Of a stretch of 64,000 bases of DNA, positions 60,654-64,000 are shown piece after piece; the stretch's first letter is position 1; the number at the start of each line of letters is the position of its first letter. Under the pieces are notes generated by a model. The model made no database searches, had not been told where the DNA came from, and saw only the letters and a program-made list of their open reading frames with translations. The position numbers were made by a program, and so were the translations under genes. The stretch comes from Amycolatopsis sacchari (GTDB taxonomy: Bacteria; Actinomycetota; Actinomycetes; Mycobacteriales; Pseudonocardiaceae). Location of the stretch: NCBI RefSeq assembly GCF_900114035.1, contig NZ_FORP01000019.1, positions 62,001-126,000 of the forward strand. Reading direction: 5' to 3'.

Positions 60654-61690
60654 GGAATTTCGCCGCTCCGCTGATCAAGATCATCGTCTTCGCCGCGGTC
60701 ACGATCCTGCTCACCGGTATCCTCGGCGCCACCATCGCGAACACGAACTTCGGCGTCACCGCCGGCTACACCGCCCGCTTCACCGACGCCTCAGGGCTGC
60801 ACGAGGGCGATGACGTGCGCATCGCCGGTGTGAAGGTGGGGCAGGTGGACCGGATCGAGGTCGCCGAGGACGCCGACCGCACGCTCGCCGACGTCCACTT
60901 CACGGTCTCCTCGGCCTACCGGCTGCCCGCCGCGGTGACCGCGACCGTCAAGTACCGCAACCTGGTCGGCCAGCGCTACCTCGCGCTCGGGACCACTGTG
61001 GACGGTGACGGGACCCTGCCGGAGGGTGGCGTGATCCCGCCCGAGCGCACGCAGCCCGCGCTCAACCTCACCGTGTTGTTCAACGGTTTCAAACCGCTGT
61101 TCGCCGCGCTCGACCCGCAGCAGGTCAACCAGCTGTCCTACGAGATCATCCAGGTGTTCCAGGGCGAGGGCGGCACGATACAGAGCCTGTTGACGCACAC
61201 CGCGTCCGTCACCTCCGCGATCGCGGACCGGGACAAGGTGATCGGGCAGGTCATCGACAACCTCAACACCGTGCTGGCGACCGTGAACCAGCGCGGGCCG
61301 CAGCTGGGGAACCTGATCGACCAGACGCAGCAGCTCGTGACCGGCCTCGCACAGCAGCGGCAGCCGATCGGCGACGCGCTCTCGGCGCTGGGCGAGCTCA
61401 CGAACGTCACCGCGGGGCTCGTGCAGGACGCCCGGCCCGCCGTCAAGGACGACATCGAGCAGCTGGGGGTGTTGTCGGCCAACCTGTCCGACTCCGGGCA
61501 GCTGCTTGACGAACTGCTGCGGAAACTGCCGGGGAACCTGGACAAGTTCACGCGGACGCTGAGCTACGGCAGCTGGTACAACTACTACCTCTGCGACCTG
61601 ACCGGCACGATCGGCATCTCCTCGCTCAACGTCACCCTGCCGTTGCTGCCCATCCCGGGCACCGAGCTGCCGGAGAGGTGCAAGCCGTGA
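60650..61690 (+). CDS. mce4B: Mce4B substrate-binding subunit
   Basis: A 346-residue Mce protein with an N-terminal helix (IKIIVFAAVTILLTGILGAT), the MCE domain (HEGDDVRIAGVKVGQVDRIE) and a helical region. The C-terminus SYGSWYNYYLCDLTGTIGIS contains the cysteine-bearing YLC motif common in Mce proteins. The start is GTG in the GTGA overlap with mce4A. It should contribute one position in the hexameric tube. Confidence 0.9.
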   Translation: MRNFAAPLIKIIVFAAVTILLTGILGATIANTNFGVTAGYTARFTDASGLHEGDDVRIAGVKVGQVDRIEVAEDADRTLADVHFTVSSAYRLPAAVTATVKYRNLVGQRYLALGTTVDGDGTLPEGGVIPPERTQPALNLTVLFNGFKPLFAALDPQQVNQLSYEIIQVFQGEGGTIQSLLTHTASVTSAIADRDKVIGQVIDNLNTVLATVNQRGPQLGNLIDQTQQLVTGLAQQRQPIGDALSALGELTNVTAGLVQDARPAVKDDIEQLGVLSANLSDSGQLLDELLRKLPGNLDKFTRTLSYGSWYNYYLCDLTGTIGISSLNVTLPLLPIPGTELPERCKP

Positions 61691-62718
61691 AACGCCTGCG
61701 CGAACGCAACCAGGCCGCGGTCGGCGCGGTGACACTCGTGCTGATCGTGCTCGTCACCCTGGTCTCCTACTTCTCCGACGAGCTGCCGCTGCTGGGCACG
61801 GGCACGACGTACCAGGCGTACTTCGCCGAGTCCGGCGGGCTGGTGCCGGACGACGAGGTGCAGGTCGCCGGCGTGAAGGTGGGCCAGGTCAGCTCCGTGG
61901 CGCTCGCGGGCAAGCAGGTGCTGGTCAAGTTCAAGGTCGAGGACACGAGGCTGGGCGCCGACACCACCGCCTCGATCGAGATCAAGACGCTGCTGGGGGA
62001 CAAGTACCTCGCGCTGCAACCGAAGGGCGGCGGCGCGCTCGACCCGGGCACGCCGATCCCGGTTTCCCGCACCACCACACCGTTCCAGCTCCAGGACGCG
62101 TTCCAGCAGCTGTCGCAGACCGTCGGCGACATCGACACCCGGCAGCTCGCGCAGAGCTTCGACGCGGTGTCCGCCGCGCTCCGCGACACCCCGCAACCGT
62201 TGCGGGACACGCTGAACGGGTTGTCCGCACTGTCCAAAACGGTCTCTTCGCGCGACCAGGAACTCGCGAACCTGCTCAGCAACACCAGCCAGGTGTCGAA
62301 AACGCTTTCCGACCGCAACGCGCAGCTGCAACGCGTGATCGACGACGGCAACCTCCTGCTGACCGAGCTGCAGCAGCGCCGGGACGCGATCAGCCGCCTG
62401 CTCAAGGGCACCCAGGACCTTTCGGCGCAGCTGAGCGGGCTCGTCGCCGACAACCGCGCGCAGCTGCGGCCCACGCTGGAGAAGCTGAACGACGTCACCA
62501 CGATCCTCCAGCGCAACCAGGACAACCTCGGCCGCAGCCTCGCGCTGCTGGCGCCGTTCACGCGCGTGGGCACCAACGCGACCGGCAACGGCCGCTGGTT
62601 CGAGGGCTACATCTGCGGGCTGCTGCCACCGGTGATCAAGGCGGGCGGGCTGTCGGTCAACCCCGAGGGCTGCACGCCGCCGATCTCCGCGCCGGACCAG
62701 GGGGTGGGCAACCGATGA
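61687..62718 (+). CDS. mce4C: Mce4C substrate-binding subunit
   Basis: A 343-residue Mce protein: membrane helix (VGAVTLVLIVLVTLVSYF), MCE domain (PDDEVQVAGVKVGQVSSVAL), long coiled helical part and a C-terminal ICGLLPP segment. The GTG at 61687 overlaps the mce4B stop (GTGA). An alternative start nine bases earlier has no support. The subunit order B-C-D-E matches mycobacterial mce operons. Confidence 0.9.
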   Translation: MKRLRERNQAAVGAVTLVLIVLVTLVSYFSDELPLLGTGTTYQAYFAESGGLVPDDEVQVAGVKVGQVSSVALAGKQVLVKFKVEDTRLGADTTASIEIKTLLGDKYLALQPKGGGALDPGTPIPVSRTTTPFQLQDAFQQLSQTVGDIDTRQLAQSFDAVSAALRDTPQPLRDTLNGLSALSKTVSSRDQELANLLSNTSQVSKTLSDRNAQLQRVIDDGNLLLTELQQRRDAISRLLKGTQDLSAQLSGLVADNRAQLRPTLEKLNDVTTILQRNQDNLGRSLALLAPFTRVGTNATGNGRWFEGYICGLLPPVIKAGGLSVNPEGCTPPISAPDQGVGNR

Positions 62719-63902
62719 CGATCGACAGCGAGCCGAAGCGCAGCGCCTACCGGTGGGTGGCCACGGCGTGTGTCGCGGCGCTCGTGCTGACCGCGGGGCT
62801 GTGGCTGGTGTTCCGCGACAGCGGGGGCACGAAGGTGTCGGCGTTGTTCGACAAGACCGTCGGGCTGTACGCGGGCTCGTCCGTGCGCGTGCTGGGCGTG
62901 CAGGTCGGGCAGATCACCAACGTGACCCCGCAGGGCGACGTGGTGCGCGTGGACATGCGGGTGGACGACGGGGTGCAGATCCCGGCCGATGCGGGCGCGG
63001 TCGTCGTCGCGCCGTCACTGGTCAGCGACCGGTACGTGCAGCTCACCCCCGCTTACGACAGCGGGCCGGTCCTGGCGTCGGGCACGGTGATCCCGAAGGA
63101 ACGCACCGCGACGCCGATGGAGATCGACGACCTCTACGGCAGCCTCGACAAGCTGTCGCAGAGCCTGGGCCCGAACGGGGCGAACGCGAACGGCGCGTTG
63201 TCGGACCTGCTCGACACCGCGGCGAAGAACCTCGACGGCAACGGCAAGAACATCAACGACACCGTCACCGAGCTGGCGGACCTGTCCCGGACGCTGGACG
63301 ACTCCAAGGGCGACCTGTTCGCGACCGTGCGCAACCTCCAGTCGTTCACCACCGCGCTGGCCGACAGCGACAGCCAGCTCAACCAGTTCTACGCGCGGAT
63401 GGCCGACGTCGCGGGCTTCCTGGCCGACGATTCCGCGGACGTCGGACGTGCGCTGTCGTCACTGGCCACGTCGCTCGGTGACGTGCAGGGCTTCGTCGAG
63501 GAGAACCGCGACCTGCTGACGTCGAACGTCGACAAGCTGGCGAGCGTGAGCAAGGTGCTGGTGGACCAGCGGGCCGCGCTCGCCGAGGTGCTCGACGTCG
63601 CGCCGACGGGCATGACGAACTTCATCAACTCCTACGACGCCGCCTCCGGCAGCATCGCGATCCGGTACAACGCCAACGAGTTCACCAACCCGCTCGTGAC
63701 GACGTTGTGCCGGATCCTCAAGGCGTCCACGCCGGTCGGCCTGCCGGACGTGGTGTCGAACCTGTGCCAGGCGCTCCAGCCGGTGGTCGACGGCATCGCG
63801 AAGATCCCGTCGATCCCGCAGCTGATGGCCGACATCGGCAGCGGCAAACTGCCTCCGCTGCCGCTGCTGCCGCTCGTGTCGATCCCGGAGAACGGCTCGT
63901 GA
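62715..63902 (+). CDS. mce4D: Mce4D substrate-binding subunit
   Basis: A 395-residue Mce protein: N-terminal helix (WVATACVAALVLTAGLWLVF), MCE domain (YAGSSVRVLGVQVGQITNVT), helical needle and a hydrophobic C-terminus (LPPLPLLPLVSIPENGS). Some Mce4D homologues have longer proline-rich tails; this one is short. It starts at the ATG overlapping mce4C by four bases. Confidence 0.9.
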   Translation: MTIDSEPKRSAYRWVATACVAALVLTAGLWLVFRDSGGTKVSALFDKTVGLYAGSSVRVLGVQVGQITNVTPQGDVVRVDMRVDDGVQIPADAGAVVVAPSLVSDRYVQLTPAYDSGPVLASGTVIPKERTATPMEIDDLYGSLDKLSQSLGPNGANANGALSDLLDTAAKNLDGNGKNINDTVTELADLSRTLDDSKGDLFATVRNLQSFTTALADSDSQLNQFYARMADVAGFLADDSADVGRALSSLATSLGDVQGFVEENRDLLTSNVDKLASVSKVLVDQRAALAEVLDVAPTGMTNFINSYDAASGSIAIRYNANEFTNPLVTTLCRILKASTPVGLPDVVSNLCQALQPVVDGIAKIPSIPQLMADIGSGKLPPLPLLPLVSIPENGS

Positions 63903-64000
63903 AGCGGCTGCTGGGAGTGCTCGGAGTGGTGCTGCTGCTGGGCGGCTGCGGCACCGGTGGTTTCGCCGGGCTCTACAGCACGCCGCTGCCCGGCGGCGCG
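63899..64000 (+). CDS. mce4E: Mce4E lipoprotein, 5' part
   Basis: The last 102 bases encode 34 residues, starting at the GTG overlapping the mce4D stop: a signal peptide MKRLLGVLGVVLLLGGC with lipobox Cys17, then GTGGFAGLYSTPLPGG, the typical Mce E-subunit start. The E subunit is the lipid-anchored member of the complex (LprN in M. tuberculosis). The gene continues beyond the window. Confidence 0.85.
   Translation, partial: MKRLLGVLGVVLLLGGCGTGGFAGLYSTPLPGGA

Overview
The window is high-GC actinobacterial chromosome. It is most likely from a Pseudonocardiales genus near Amycolatopsis, judging by codon use, GTG/TTG starts, LexA-type SOS boxes, a KstR box and gene order; the family-level placement is inference. 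It is mostly core chromosome with a few accessory insertions, and no rRNA, tRNA, phage or insertion sequence was seen.

Layout. 1-5858: a ROK regulator (cut by the window edge) diverges from a tightly overlapping sugar ABC-transporter operon ending in a GH63-type glycosidase. 5989-9304 (minus): gluABCD glutamate uptake. 9501-10072: a MazEF toxin-antitoxin pair. 10110-26513: a conserved actinobacterial block (miaB, membrane protein, DUF349 protein, Rv2728c-like protein, miaA, dapF, hflX, lexA, LysM cell-division gene, nrdR), followed by the B12-dependent ribonucleotide reductase nrdJ. A Na+/H+ antiporter, an FMN reductase and an MFS exporter with its regulator are inserted in it. 29403-39342: accessory genes, including a decayed Shedu-type nuclease gene, a frameshifted NAD-binding protein, a MarR/oxidoreductase pair, prolyl oligopeptidase, a CBS protein, DUF2293, a penicillin-binding-fold hydrolase and a two-component system. 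39343-44694: DUF4192, galE, galK, dtxR/ideR. 44802-49255: a lysine deacetylase (acuC) and a GNAT-acyl-CoA-synthetase-like lysine acetyltransferase. 49239-64000: a steroid (cholesterol-type) locus with fadD17, fadE27 and fadE26 diverging, across a perfect KstR box, from fdxD, an alcohol dehydrogenase, hsd4A, an aldehyde dehydrogenase, a FabG3-like hydroxysteroid dehydrogenase and the mce4 importer (yrbE4A to mce4E, cut by the window end).

How genes work together. The first operon probably imports and hydrolyses a glycoside. gluABCD is a complete importer with intercistronic hairpins around the binding-protein gene. lexA and its LysM neighbour share two SOS boxes. nrdR should control nrdJ. The acetyltransferase, deacetylase and acyl-CoA ligase genes are adjacent and may form a reversible acetylation circuit on acyl-CoA metabolism. 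The mce4 genes import sterols and the adjoining genes degrade the side chain.

The least expected signal is a set of intergenic arrays of decayed tandem repeats. At three loci (downstream of the 22205 gene, of galE, and of the LysM gene) the repeat unit contains the 3' end of the neighbouring gene including its stop codon. Three other arrays have units unrelated to their neighbours. Many genes also appear leaderless, with a TANNNT -10 element 6-9 bases before the start codon.
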